Below, piece by piece: positions 9,568 through 19,047 of a stretch of 64,000 nucleotides of DNA. The notes beneath the pieces are model-generated. The model worked only from the letters and a program-made list of their open reading frames with translations. It was not told the origin of the DNA and searched no databases. Location of the stretch: NCBI GenBank assembly GCA_052034625.1, contig JBPOII010000022.1, positions 62,001 to 126,000 of the forward strand, written 5' to 3'. This stretch comes from JAVBLP01 sp052034625. GTDB lineage: Bacteria > Elusimicrobiota > Endomicrobiia > Endomicrobiales > Endomicrobiaceae. The first letter of the stretch is position 1; the number at the start of each line of letters is the position of its first letter. Made by a program: the position numbers and the translations under genes.

Positions 9568-10565
9568 TCTATTTTCCTTAAATGCTCAGCGGCTTCTTCA
9601 GGAGCTACAGGATTAATATAAAGTCCTGTTCCCCACTCAAAACCTGCCGTTTTAGTAAGTTTAGGTATAATTTCCATATGCCAGTGATAATGCTGGAGAT
9701 TTTTTTCTTTTAATGGTCCTGTATGTATCAAAGCACTGTATGCTGCCCCGTCTAAAACTTTACTCATTTTTGAAAAAACTATCTCTGAAATATCTGAAAA
9801 TCTGACAATTTCCGCACCTGAGGCAGAGTCAAAATCGGAATTGTGGTTTTTAGGTATTATCCAAGTTTCAAAAGGATATCTGGAAACAAATGGGCATATA
9901 GCCACAAACAGTTCATTTTCAGCTACAACTCTTGAACCGTCTTCAATTTCCTGTGAAAGTATGTCACAAAAAACACACCTTTCTTTATATGCAAAATAAT
10001 TTTTAGCACCTACTATTTCTTCCTTTACTCTTTTGGGTACTATAGGCATAGCTATAAGCTGTGAATGAGGATGCTCAAATAAAGAGTTTGCAGCTATGCC
10101 ATAATTTTTAAAAACTAAAATATATTCAAGTCTTGAGTCATTTCTTAAATCTTTTGTTCTGTCTACTGCCGCTCTGTAGATATTTTCATAGTGTGCTGAC
10201 GAAGCATTACAAGGTTTTAAATAATGTTCCGGTGTTTCCACTATTATTTCGTGTGCACCAACACCATCCATTTTATCGTACATGCCTTCAGCACGACGCC
10301 TGAGACTGCCTTCAATCTCAAGAACAGGTTTATTATTTGGAATAACCCTTAAAGTCCAATCCTTTGTGTTTGAACGCCTATTAGGGTTGCTGCTATAAGC
10401 AAGTATCTCCGGACGTGTCATAGATTCATTTCCTTCACAAAAAGGACATTTTGTAATATCTTTAGGATATAGATCTGCTTCTGACGTCGTAAGCTTATTA
10501 AATTTTCTAGACTGATCGATTATCACCCATCTACCAGTTATAGGGTCTCTTCTAAATTCAGGCAT
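9564..10565 (-). CDS. galT: Galactose-1-phosphate uridylyltransferase
   Basis: HIT-superfamily nucleotidyltransferase exchanging UMP between UDP-glucose and galactose-1-phosphate (Leloir pathway). It begins MPEFRRDPITGRWVII, typical of bacterial GalT. It has CPFCEGNE zinc cysteines, the catalytic HPHSQ motif and a second QHYHWHMEI segment. 333 residues is the normal length. In this lineage such proteins can act with other sugar-1-phosphates, including ADP-glucose-type chemistry next to glgA, so substrate is less certain than family. It overlaps the upstream barrel-TPR gene by one base. Confidence 0.93.
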   Translation of the reverse strand: MPEFRRDPITGRWVIIDQSRKFNKLTTSEADLYPKDITKCPFCEGNESMTRPEILAYSSNPNRRSNTKDWTLRVIPNNKPVLEIEGSLRRRAEGMYDKMDGVGAHEIIVETPEHYLKPCNASSAHYENIYRAAVDRTKDLRNDSRLEYILVFKNYGIAANSLFEHPHSQLIAMPIVPKRVKEEIVGAKNYFAYKERCVFCDILSQEIEDGSRVVAENELFVAICPFVSRYPFETWIIPKNHNSDFDSASGAEIVRFSDISEIVFSKMSKVLDGAAYSALIHTGPLKEKNLQHYHWHMEIIPKLTKTAGFEWGTGLYINPVAPEEAAEHLRKIE

Positions 10566-12766
10566 TATCCCCCCAATATCTTTATTCTTTCTATGGCTTT
10601 TATTGATTCTGTCTTTTTAGGATCGAATTCAAGAGATTTTTCAAGAAGTTCAATAGCTTTTTTCTTATTGCCTGACGAATATGCTTTTATTCCGGACTCA
10701 TAGTAATACTGTGCCAAAGAATTAAGCAATTTGTCTTTCTCCCTTATCGCAGTCTGATAGGTCTTATTATAATCCAAAGCCTTATTTAACTTTGTAAGAG
10801 CTTCTTCTTCTCTATTGTTCTTTATGAGTACTAATGCTTCTTTATAATTAATTTCAGCTAAAGCATCTCTTGCTTTTGTTGAGTAATCTCTTATTGACTG
10901 GTTCAGATCATAAAAGTTATTTCTCATAGCTTTCTCTCTTAAACTTACAAAAGCTGTCAAAGCATCCTCATACCTGCCCTTATTGAACAGATCGACTGCT
11001 CTATTATAAGCATTTTCCATTTCCTTCTGGACTTTTTGAGTTGAAGATAAAATTGAATCGTCTTTATCTGTAAGTCTTGTTTTACGAGGAACTGTTTTGT
11101 TTTCTTTTTTAGATATTTCAGTATATGCCTGATTCAAAGCTTTTCTTGAAAGTTCATAATATTCCTTAGCATCTATACGCGACGGATCGGAAGCGTATAC
11201 GGCATTGAAATATTTTGCTGCTCTGTCATAATCAGCCATATTATAATATTCCATACCTTGTGTAAAAAGATGATCTGCCTGCATTGAAGTAACTTTAGAA
11301 ACCTGTGTTTCAATCGTATCAAGATATTTAATTGCTCCTGCATTTTCCGGATCTATTTCTAAAAGCTCTTTGAACTTATCTTTTGCATAAACAAAATTAC
11401 CTTCATTGTAGTAGCCCATAGCCTCATTCCAGAGGGATATTATTTTCTTTTCATTCTTCTTTCTATTCTGTTGTATTTCCACACGCGATATTCTCTCGCC
11501 AACTACGTCAAGCCCTGCTTCAGCTTCTTCATTTTCAGGGTCAATACCAAGCACCTGATAATAATATCTTCTTGCTTTTATAAGATTATTTCTATGTAAT
11601 TCGAGATCCGCTCTGCTTAACCATTTCTGTATTTGTATATCAATAGTTCTGTCATACATGTCCATATCTGCAACTATTTTTTTAAGATATTCTTTTGAAG
11701 GTTCATGGTCCGGATATATGGCAAGTATTTCTTCAAGCTGTTGTCTGGCATTTATATAATCTTTTCTGTCATAGGCATCTTTTGCCCTGTTAAAGTTTTC
11801 CCCAAGATAATAATCAAATGCCTTATGTTCATTAGGAACGCCGCCAAACATAAAACCAAAATTTATTGTATGTTTGGGTAAATATTTTTCAGCAGCAGCA
11901 AATGAGTAGCCAATATTAAAAGCGTCAAAATTTAAAAATAATCCGGCTGTAGCGCCTATATTAACACCATCGCCATAATTTTTCCATCCGAACTTTAAAG
12001 TAGCCGGATAAACCGGAGAAAATTCAACTCCAACTCCCACACCGGTACCTCTGGAAAAGAACTGCACAATATCCCCGGTAAAAGCCAAATCAAGAAAAGA
12101 AGGTATTTCATATCTTAGAGCAGCAGTGAAACTTCCCGGATTGTCAAAAGATTTGGCTCCTTCGATTTCAACAGGGTTACCAAGATTTTTTAAAGCAACA
12201 AAAGCCCACAAATTATTGAGTATCATATCAAGTTTATAATGACCGCCGATATCAGCTGCAAAAGTCATGACAGACTTTGCTTCTGTTGAAAAGCGTAAAA
12301 CTTTTATTGTCAGACCAATACCGCCTTTATCTTCATATATCGGCATTTTGCTTGATAATGGATATACATAATTCAAATAAAAAACAGGATTATTAGTAAG
12401 TGAAATGTTATCCGGGGTTACTACTAAATCTTTATCAAATTCATTGTATGCACCACCGATCGTAATATTACCATAGGATAATGGCAACATAAAAGCAGCG
12501 GCTGCCGAGTAAACTCCGTCAAAACCCATCATGCCGCTAAAATCTAACCTTTTAGACAGCACGCTGAAATTTGAAGACGGCATGTTAGTAAATGCAAGCG
12601 AATTTCTTGAAAATGAAGCTATACTGCCACCCATAGCTTCGGAATCGGCATCATAATTTAAAAGAAATAATCTGGAAGCTGGAAGTTTTTCAGAGGCGGA
12701 AGAAAAACTTGAAAATATTCCCAACAACAAAAATAAGATTAGGGTTTTTGATAAGTTTTTATTCAC
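10565..12766 (-). CDS. Outer-membrane PorV-like barrel fused to TPR repeats
   Basis: 733 residues. A signal peptide (about 1-24) is followed by a 300-residue beta-rich domain of the PorV/UPF0164 type (EAMGGSIASFSRNSLAFTN, with glycine/aromatic strands). From about 330 to the end come several TPR-like helical pairs with A-Y/F-x3-G-x3-A-pattern helices, e.g. NFVYAKDKFKELLEIDP and ADYDRAAKYFNAVYASDP. This places a periplasmic protein-binding superhelix on an outer-membrane anchor. It ends the kinase/PP2C/FHA cluster and overlaps the receiver gene by 4 bases. Likely an assembly or scaffold protein; exact role unknown. Confidence 0.82.
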   Translation of the reverse strand: MNKNLSKTLILFLLLGIFSSFSSASEKLPASRLFLLNYDADSEAMGGSIASFSRNSLAFTNMPSSNFSVLSKRLDFSGMMGFDGVYSAAAAFMLPLSYGNITIGGAYNEFDKDLVVTPDNISLTNNPVFYLNYVYPLSSKMPIYEDKGGIGLTIKVLRFSTEAKSVMTFAADIGGHYKLDMILNNLWAFVALKNLGNPVEIEGAKSFDNPGSFTAALRYEIPSFLDLAFTGDIVQFFSRGTGVGVGVEFSPVYPATLKFGWKNYGDGVNIGATAGLFLNFDAFNIGYSFAAAEKYLPKHTINFGFMFGGVPNEHKAFDYYLGENFNRAKDAYDRKDYINARQQLEEILAIYPDHEPSKEYLKKIVADMDMYDRTIDIQIQKWLSRADLELHRNNLIKARRYYYQVLGIDPENEEAEAGLDVVGERISRVEIQQNRKKNEKKIISLWNEAMGYYNEGNFVYAKDKFKELLEIDPENAGAIKYLDTIETQVSKVTSMQADHLFTQGMEYYNMADYDRAAKYFNAVYASDPSRIDAKEYYELSRKALNQAYTEISKKENKTVPRKTRLTDKDDSILSSTQKVQKEMENAYNRAVDLFNKGRYEDALTAFVSLREKAMRNNFYDLNQSIRDYSTKARDALAEINYKEALVLIKNNREEEALTKLNKALDYNKTYQTAIREKDKLLNSLAQYYYESGIKAYSSGNKKKAIELLEKSLEFDPKKTESIKAIERIKILGG

Positions 12767-13137
12767 TTTAAAAGCCTGTTTATGTTATTGATTAGTTTAT
12801 CTATGTCTATAGGTTTGAATATGCAGTCATCCGCGCCTTCGGAAAAACCTTTATCAACCTGTACTGCTATATCGCCGGTTATGAGAATAACCGGTGTAGT
12901 GCTGAAAGTTTTGCTGGCTCTTATAATTCTAAGAACTTCAAAACCGTTTTTATCCGGAAGGTTTACATCTAAAAGTATTATATCCGGACTGTCCGATGCC
13001 AAAGCTTCAAAAGCGGATTCAGCATTCAATGCTTTGCTTACAATAAAATCTTTAGCTTTAAGCACTTCTTCTGCCGAATCTAAAAATGCCACATCATCGT
13101 CAATTATAAGTATTCTTTTTTCTTTAAGATCACTCAC
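12763..13137 (-). CDS. Single-domain response regulator (CheY-like receiver)
   Basis: 124 residues, one receiver domain and no output domain. Acidic pocket DDD at 13-15, phospho-acceptor Asp57 in LLDVNLPDKNGFEV, the switch Thr in ILITGD and the conserved Lys in IFKPID. No histidine kinase lies in the window, so its phosphate donor is unknown. Its place between a PP2C phosphatase (5 bases upstream) and the barrel-TPR gene (4-base overlap) suggests it serves the same surface machine. Confidence 0.93.
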   Translation of the reverse strand: MSDLKEKRILIIDDDVAFLDSAEEVLKAKDFIVSKALNAESAFEALASDSPDIILLDVNLPDKNGFEVLRIIRASKTFSTTPVILITGDIAVQVDKGFSEGADDCIFKPIDIDKLINNINRLLK

Positions 13138-13141
13138 TTTT

Positions 13142-14566
13142 TTATTCCTCCACCTGATCAGGGAGCATTATTACTACTTTTTGCCCGAGTTCTCCGGATA
13201 GTTCCAGAGAAACATTTACAGAATTGACAAGATAATAGCTGTCGTTTAAAACTTTATAGTCAGGATACGACAATGAAATTGTATATTCGCCCTTGGGCAG
13301 TTTAATCTCAAGAGGCGATAATGCCGTCACACCTGCAAATTTATTAGGGCCATCTCTTTCTTCCATAAGAACTTGAACATTCGCAAGAGGCACAGTATAT
13401 TCTTCAGCATTATTTACGGTTTCTTTCAAAATTTCAAGCATTGATATTTTGTCCGCCATAGAAAGCAGAAGATTAGTACGTTCATCAGTTGGAGTACGCA
13501 CATCAAGATAGATACCTGATATATTTCCGGTAAGTTCTGTAAAATCTTTCTTTTCCTTGTTATTACACTTGGAAAAAATAAAGATAGCGGTAATCGCAAT
13601 TAGCACAAAAATTACAGCAATAAAAAACGGGTTGGTAAAAAAACTCATCTCTTTAGCTGCCTTTGGGATAGATATATCAAAATTTTTAGCAAATTTTGCA
13701 AGTATTTTATCTTCAACAGCCGCACTGAGCGTTTCTTCATCACTTGCCGTAATCACACTGCTTATATATGTTGACGGTATTGAATAAGGTTCACCGTCGT
13801 CCTCGACTTTAAGAGCTATAACTGTTGTATTATCCCTCCCTCCGGAATTGTTTGCCGCTATTATAAGTTCATTTGCTATAGCTGACAGATTTCCCTTGTG
13901 AATATCTACGATACCTTGAATGACAGAATCTTCTATTTCACCGTTAAGACCATCGCTACACATTATATAATGGTCTCCGGGTTTCGTTACTATAGCTTTA
14001 TAATCAACCTTAACTGATGCAGAGGTTCCTAAAGCACGCGTTATCATACTCTGCAATTCTGCAGTTTTAATGTCTTCTTCGCGCATCTTACCTTCATCAA
14101 TAAGTTCATTGACCTTTGAATGATCTTTAGTGATAAGCTCTATTATACCGCCCCTGATTCTATAAAGCCTACTGTCGCCCACATGATAAATATGCAACAG
14201 TCCTGTAGAAGACTCAAATTTGCAAGCAATGACAGTTGTCCCCATACCTATCAATTTAGGGTATTTAAGAGTAAGATTATGTAACATTTTATTTGCAAGC
14301 ATTATTGAAGCTATTGGACGTAAATTTTTTGTAGGAATATCTGAAAATTTATTTTCAAGTATGCTTTCAATACTGCTATCGTCAAGCATTTCGAAAGATT
14401 TCAAGATCACTTCAACTGCACATTTACTTGCAAAATCTCCTGCCGCTCCGCCACCCATTCCATCACATACGACAAAGAAATCTTTTACGGAATTAAGTCC
14501 ATACGCATCTTGATTTTCCTTTCTTACAATCCCCGTATCGGTTTTAGCATAGTGTAAAATTTTCAT
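13142..14566 (-). CDS. PP2C-type Ser/Thr protein phosphatase with TM and periplasmic domain
   Basis: Dephosphorylates Ser/Thr phosphoproteins using two metal ions. PP2C domain about 1-255: RKENQDAYGL (Asp20), VCDGMGGG (Asp35), HVGDSRLYR, MCSDGLNGEI and GGRDNTTVI. A TM helix lies at about 312-332, then a roughly 140-residue periplasmic tail ending in a PEGA-like strand pair (LPKGEYTISLSYPDYK). The direct partner is probably the kinase at 21890, and the phosphothreonine reader is the FHA protein whose end it overlaps by 4 bases. A TM-anchored PP2C with an external domain is unusual. Confidence 0.93.
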   Translation of the reverse strand: MKILHYAKTDTGIVRKENQDAYGLNSVKDFFVVCDGMGGGAAGDFASKCAVEVILKSFEMLDDSSIESILENKFSDIPTKNLRPIASIMLANKMLHNLTLKYPKLIGMGTTVIACKFESSTGLLHIYHVGDSRLYRIRGGIIELITKDHSKVNELIDEGKMREEDIKTAELQSMITRALGTSASVKVDYKAIVTKPGDHYIMCSDGLNGEIEDSVIQGIVDIHKGNLSAIANELIIAANNSGGRDNTTVIALKVEDDGEPYSIPSTYISSVITASDEETLSAAVEDKILAKFAKNFDISIPKAAKEMSFFTNPFFIAVIFVLIAITAIFIFSKCNNKEKKDFTELTGNISGIYLDVRTPTDERTNLLLSMADKISMLEILKETVNNAEEYTVPLANVQVLMEERDGPNKFAGVTALSPLEIKLPKGEYTISLSYPDYKVLNDSYYLVNSVNVSLELSGELGQKVVIMLPDQVEE

Positions 14567-16767
14567 AAGAACTGAACCTTAACCTTTTTAGCATTTCTTG
14601 AAACAGCAAATCTTACTCGTATAAATAGAAATACAATAAGTATTACAACACCTATTATAAGTTTCTTCATATAATTTGTCTTATATTTCCCCAGACCTTC
14701 AAACCCTGTATGCTCGGGACCACCAAGGAACATAGGCCAAACTGCAAGATTTGTAATGATTTTTGCATCTGTTTCAACAATCTGTAAAGCATCCATAGAG
14801 TTTGCAAAAAGAATCTGAAGTTTTCCTATGCCAAAAATATCTGCGATCAAAGGAGAGGATGTTATAGGTGTATTACTTGCTTTTATATCTGCAAGAATTT
14901 CAAATTCTTTACGGCGCGTATTACTTTTAACCACAATTATCTTGCCATCTTCCGTAGCAATTACAAAATCAAGCAAACCATCTTTATCGAAGTCATATGC
15001 CGCAGGTGAGCTTATCATTCTTTTTGTTTCCGGAAGCTGAGTTTTCCAAAGTAATTCACCCGCCGGATAACCTGTTTTACCTCTAAGACCCAAAATAGAG
15101 CCATTGGCTGAAACTACAAAAACATCACCGATGCCGTTTCCTGTAAGGTCGGCAACGATAGGAGAAGCATTATGCTTAAGTCCGGCCGGAGGCGTAGGCT
15201 CGACAAAATACGTCCAAAGAACATCAAACTTCGTAACATCTATAGCGGAAACATATTGAGGCACATTAGACTGTACAATAACTTCAGGAATCCCATCTCC
15301 GGTAATATCTCCAACAGCCGGTGCACCTGCAATAAGATGGGCTTTGCCTGTTTTTTCAACAAGATCAACCGTTTTCTTAGTCCTGGATTTTCCATCAATA
15401 AAGTAAGCTTTTCCTGCATAACTTGCAACCACAACCATAGGAGCAAAATCTTTAGCTTTATATAAAACAGGACTTGCATATAGAGGTCCTTCAACATACT
15501 CAGTATATCTGTCAAAATCACTTTCAAAACCCGCATTATAAAGGAAGTGTACGCCGCCGTCTTCAGAACATACGACAACATCCATTTTACCGTTTCCTGT
15601 GAGATCCGCTACAAGAGGGGTCATTTCGGAAATAACGCCGCCTAAAATTTCTCTTCTTATTATACCGCCCGTCTGTCCGTCATAAATAAACATCATTGAA
15701 GAATCAGAAAGAACAACTATATCTTTTATTCCATCATTATTAACATCTGCAAGCATAGGCGAGGTCTGACCGGAGTTAAATATTTCTATCTGCCTCCATA
15801 GAGGATCTCCTGTTTTTACATCCCACCCGAACAAAAAGCCGGCTGCAGTAAGAAAAATTATATCGTTTTTCCCGTCACCGTTGACATCACCGATAGCCGG
15901 TGTGGAAGTTATATCATACTCGTCAAGATTTCTGAGAGGGATTTCTTTTTTGAAATCTGTATTAAGCGATAAAGTAAGCTTTTGAGGACTACTCTTTAAC
16001 AAAGAAAGACCTGACCAACCCATCCATATAAGTCCAAATGAAACTACAAGTGAAAGTAATGTAATACCTAAAGTAAAGGGCTTCAGTATCTTTAAAAGGA
16101 ATATTTGCTGTTTTGACGGAAATGAATAATCTTGATTTTTTGAACTTACAAATCTGAAAATTGACCTTCCAATCGATATTTCATCTCCCGGTTCAATATT
16201 CATACTATTTAATTGTCCGACTTTAAGTCCGTTAACGGCAACCCCGCCGGTACTTCCGACATCGGTTATAGTAAACTGTGTACCATTTAAAGATATTTTT
16301 GCATGCCCCTTAGAAACAGTCATATCACCGGAAAGAACTATATCGTTTTCAATGCCTCTGGGTGAATAAGACTCTCTACCTATAAAAGTATCGGTATTTT
16401 TAACAGAAAACTTTCTTCCAAGAAATTTACCGTATACGCCTAAAAGATAATATTCAGGGGCATCGGCCGTAGCACTGACATCAGGTGCCATTACTACGCT
16501 ATAGGGACCTATACCTATTTCATCGCCGATTTCCAATTCTTTTTCAGTAACGGTTTTTCCGTTTACTTTCGTACCGGTTATTGTATTTTGATCTTTTACA
16601 ACATATTTATCATTTGTAAGTATGATACTGCAATGGTGTTCGGAGATATTTTTATCTTTTATAAGTATATCATTACCTTTTTTGCTTCCGATAAAAATTC
16701 TGGGTTTGCGCCTTAAAACATATTCTCCCAAAATCTCTTCTTTTCTCTTTAAAAACAACCTTGGCAT
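14563..16767 (-). CDS. Tandem-FHA membrane protein with periplasmic FG-GAP/VCBS beta-propeller
   Basis: 734 residues. FHA domain 1 (about 10-90: IFIGSKKGND, SEHHCSI) and FHA domain 2 (about 115-210: TFIGRESYS, SKGHAKI, DVGSTGG) are cytoplasmic phosphothreonine readers. TM1 is at about 228-250. Next come about seven repeats of the form SP-x2-ADxNxDGxxDxVV (e.g. STPAIGDVNGDGKNDIIF, SPIVADLTGNGIGDVFVV), a calcium-loop beta-propeller as in integrin alpha/VCBS proteins. TM2 at about 706-726 leaves a short basic tail. It can therefore couple kinase signals inside to a propeller outside. I know of no characterised protein with this exact architecture. Confidence 0.88.
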   Translation of the reverse strand: MPRLFLKRKEEILGEYVLRRKPRIFIGSKKGNDILIKDKNISEHHCSIILTNDKYVVKDQNTITGTKVNGKTVTEKELEIGDEIGIGPYSVVMAPDVSATADAPEYYLLGVYGKFLGRKFSVKNTDTFIGRESYSPRGIENDIVLSGDMTVSKGHAKISLNGTQFTITDVGSTGGVAVNGLKVGQLNSMNIEPGDEISIGRSIFRFVSSKNQDYSFPSKQQIFLLKILKPFTLGITLLSLVVSFGLIWMGWSGLSLLKSSPQKLTLSLNTDFKKEIPLRNLDEYDITSTPAIGDVNGDGKNDIIFLTAAGFLFGWDVKTGDPLWRQIEIFNSGQTSPMLADVNNDGIKDIVVLSDSSMMFIYDGQTGGIIRREILGGVISEMTPLVADLTGNGKMDVVVCSEDGGVHFLYNAGFESDFDRYTEYVEGPLYASPVLYKAKDFAPMVVVASYAGKAYFIDGKSRTKKTVDLVEKTGKAHLIAGAPAVGDITGDGIPEVIVQSNVPQYVSAIDVTKFDVLWTYFVEPTPPAGLKHNASPIVADLTGNGIGDVFVVSANGSILGLRGKTGYPAGELLWKTQLPETKRMISSPAAYDFDKDGLLDFVIATEDGKIIVVKSNTRRKEFEILADIKASNTPITSSPLIADIFGIGKLQILFANSMDALQIVETDAKIITNLAVWPMFLGGPEHTGFEGLGKYKTNYMKKLIIGVVILIVFLFIRVRFAVSRNAKKVKVQFL

Positions 16768-16781
16768 TTTTTTCCCCTTTA

Positions 16782-17999
16782 TTATCTGGCTACAAAAAGA
16801 GCCGCAATCATAGTTATTCCTAAACTTATAGTCGCAATAGTCGATCCACTGCTCCCCTTTGATTCATCTTGAGAATATGATGACGATGAACCTTGAGAAA
16901 TATTATTTAGTCTCTTTTCTATTCTTTCTATATCTGCCTGTGTCTGATTTTGTGATCTATTGATCTCTTTTCTCATATCTCCAAGTGAAGGCACATCTGA
17001 CACAGTCTTTCTTATATCTCTCAACTGTTGATTAATATAGGTTAGATCCGCTCCGCTTGCGGTAGTATTGCCTGACTGAGTAGAAGCGACTGTTGTTTTT
17101 GAATCAAGTTCATCAATTCTTTTTGAAAGTGTAACATAACTTGTTTGTATCTGCACAAGAGTTTTCTTAAGTTCGGTAAGTTCTTTTTGTGATGCAGAAG
17201 CTGTCTTCGAGGAACCTTTATCAGCAGCAAGGCTTGCTGTATTGATTCTATCAGAGAGAGAAGCAAGCTGTTTGTTTATACTTTCAATCTCTTTATTTAA
17301 AGCCGTTATTGAGGCCGAACTCGCACCTGTTGTATTAGTGCTTTTTCCAGCATCAGCAACTTGTTGTTGAAGTTCTTTAAATACTTTTGAATTTTTAAGA
17401 TTTTTATCAAGAAGCGTAGGCATATTAGGCTCAATGCTTGCAATCAAAGACACACTGTCCGGCTTTGCACTAGAAGCTGAAGTTTTTTCTATTGAAGTCA
17501 CTTTTGTTCTAAGTGCATCAAATTCCTGACGGGTTATGTCAGGCTTTGATGATGCAGCAGTTTTTTTCTCAATTGAAGTCACTTTTGTTCTCAGCGTATC
17601 AAATTCTTGACGGGTTATATCAAGCTTAGATGCAGAAGGTGTTTCTGAAGCTTTTTTCTCAATTGAAGCAACCTTTGTTTTCAACGTATCAAATTCTTGA
17701 CGGGTTATCGACACTTTTCCGGAATCACCCGCTACCGCACCACTTGAAGTTGATTTGGTCCTTTTATCGTATTCATAAATAGCTGAAATAAGCGAACCTC
17801 TTGTTATTGGTTCATCTTCAACAAAAACAGTTTCCCCGTACTTATCAATAAATTTCGGCATTTTTTTGCTCAATTCATTAATAATCTCACGCAGAACGGG
17901 ATCATTTACATCTCTTTTTGCTGCTGAAAAAGCAGGCAGTGCAGCATTTGCCACCAATGCAACCGCAATTAGACAAGATAAAATTTTATTGATTTTCAT
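16782..17999 (-). CDS. Secreted coiled-coil protein with threefold internal repeat and C-terminal TM
   Basis: 405 residues. A signal peptide ends near PAFSA (about 25). An N-terminal 50-residue region (DPVLREIINELSKKMPKF, ITRGSLISAIYEY) resembles a weak SLH-like motif. Three near-identical coiled-coil repeats of 27-30 residues beginning ITRQEFD lie at about 95-180. A Ser/Ala/Thr-rich coiled coil continues to about 375, and a hydrophobic C-terminal helix (TIATISLGITMIAALFVA) follows. Probably a periplasm-spanning or envelope-tethering rod. No enzymatic motif. It lies between the FHA-propeller gene and the PorV-like barrel gene. Confidence 0.8.
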   Translation of the reverse strand: MKINKILSCLIAVALVANAALPAFSAAKRDVNDPVLREIINELSKKMPKFIDKYGETVFVEDEPITRGSLISAIYEYDKRTKSTSSGAVAGDSGKVSITRQEFDTLKTKVASIEKKASETPSASKLDITRQEFDTLRTKVTSIEKKTAASSKPDITRQEFDALRTKVTSIEKTSASSAKPDSVSLIASIEPNMPTLLDKNLKNSKVFKELQQQVADAGKSTNTTGASSASITALNKEIESINKQLASLSDRINTASLAADKGSSKTASASQKELTELKKTLVQIQTSYVTLSKRIDELDSKTTVASTQSGNTTASGADLTYINQQLRDIRKTVSDVPSLGDMRKEINRSQNQTQADIERIEKRLNNISQGSSSSYSQDESKGSSGSTIATISLGITMIAALFVAR

Positions 18000-18008
18000 T
18001 ATTTACCT

Positions 18009-19046
18009 CTAAAAATAAAAATTTAAAGAAAATTTATTTTGCTGGTCAAAAAGATTTCCAGTAGAGAAGGCATAATCCAACTGTAGAAATCTTCCAAACA
18101 CTATTATATCCACGCCGAAACCAACATTATATGCAATATTTTCATTAATGTCTTCTTTTATACCATATCTATTCTCAAGAGCTAAGCCATTTAAACCGCC
18201 TCTAAGATGTACTCCGTTAAATCCAAGCAAATAACCGCCATACTCATACATATAGCTGAACTCAATGCCTAGATTGCTGCTGACAGGTTCTTTTTGAGTT
18301 TGAATTACATCTACAGCTCCTAGAAGAAAAAACTTTTTTCCAAGATCAAATGTATTCGATACACCAAATCTTGCAGTAAGCGGTGCATTGTCTTCTGTGC
18401 CGCTATCCCAATTCATTGCGGCTCCTTTATTTATAAAAAGACCAAAATTCAATGTTTCAAAAATATTGTATATAACTCCGGCATCCAAATCATAACCTGA
18501 GGCTTTTGCTCCATTAGAACTGTCCATATTCTCAGAAATATATTTTACTGAAGCACCTGCATACAAATTCGTATTATCTTCCCAAATAGGAATACCCCAT
18601 GAAAGATAAAAAGCGTTTTGTGTGTCGCTGAATGTGCCTACCTGAACCCCAAGTTCCGTAGTTTCAACAATTTCATTCATAGTAGAATTTATCAAACCGA
18701 TTGCAAAAACTGAATTACCTAAAAAATCTGTAAATTTATTCATAGGTATGGATAAAGCAACAAAATTATGAGTAGGTACTGTGTCTTTAAGACCTGTCCA
18801 CTCATCAGATGCACCCGCAGTACCCATAGCAGTAATACTATAATCCTGATTCATACCTAGACCAGCCGGATTCCAGTATACAGCACTGGTATCATTACTT
18901 ATAGAAGTAAATGCACCGCCCATACCTAAGGCTCTTGCACCGACACCTTTCTTTAAAAAAGCAGCTCCGCCGAAACCGGCATAAAGATTTGATGTTAAAG
19001 ACAAAACAAGGCAAAAAGGAATTATTTTCTTTATAATTTTTTTCAT
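18009..19046 (-). CDS. PorV/PorQ-like (UPF0164 family) outer-membrane beta-barrel
   Basis: 345 residues. The signal peptide ends at LYAG. The family hallmark GVGARALGMGGAFTSISND and AVYWNPAGLG (about 34-63) is present, then alternating amphipathic strands and a terminal aromatic residue (NFYF), the usual barrel-assembly signal. PorV shuttles C-terminal-domain cargo in type 9 secretion; UPF0164 relatives occur in spirochaetes and Elusimicrobia without the full system. The neighbouring gene upstream encodes a protein with a FlgD/T9SS-like C-terminal domain, a possible client. Confidence 0.87.
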   Translation of the reverse strand: MKKIIKKIIPFCLVLSLTSNLYAGFGGAAFLKKGVGARALGMGGAFTSISNDTSAVYWNPAGLGMNQDYSITAMGTAGASDEWTGLKDTVPTHNFVALSIPMNKFTDFLGNSVFAIGLINSTMNEIVETTELGVQVGTFSDTQNAFYLSWGIPIWEDNTNLYAGASVKYISENMDSSNGAKASGYDLDAGVIYNIFETLNFGLFINKGAAMNWDSGTEDNAPLTARFGVSNTFDLGKKFFLLGAVDVIQTQKEPVSSNLGIEFSYMYEYGGYLLGFNGVHLRGGLNGLALENRYGIKEDINENIAYNVGFGVDIIVFGRFLQLDYAFSTGNLFDQQNKFSLNFYF

Positions 19047-19047
19047 T

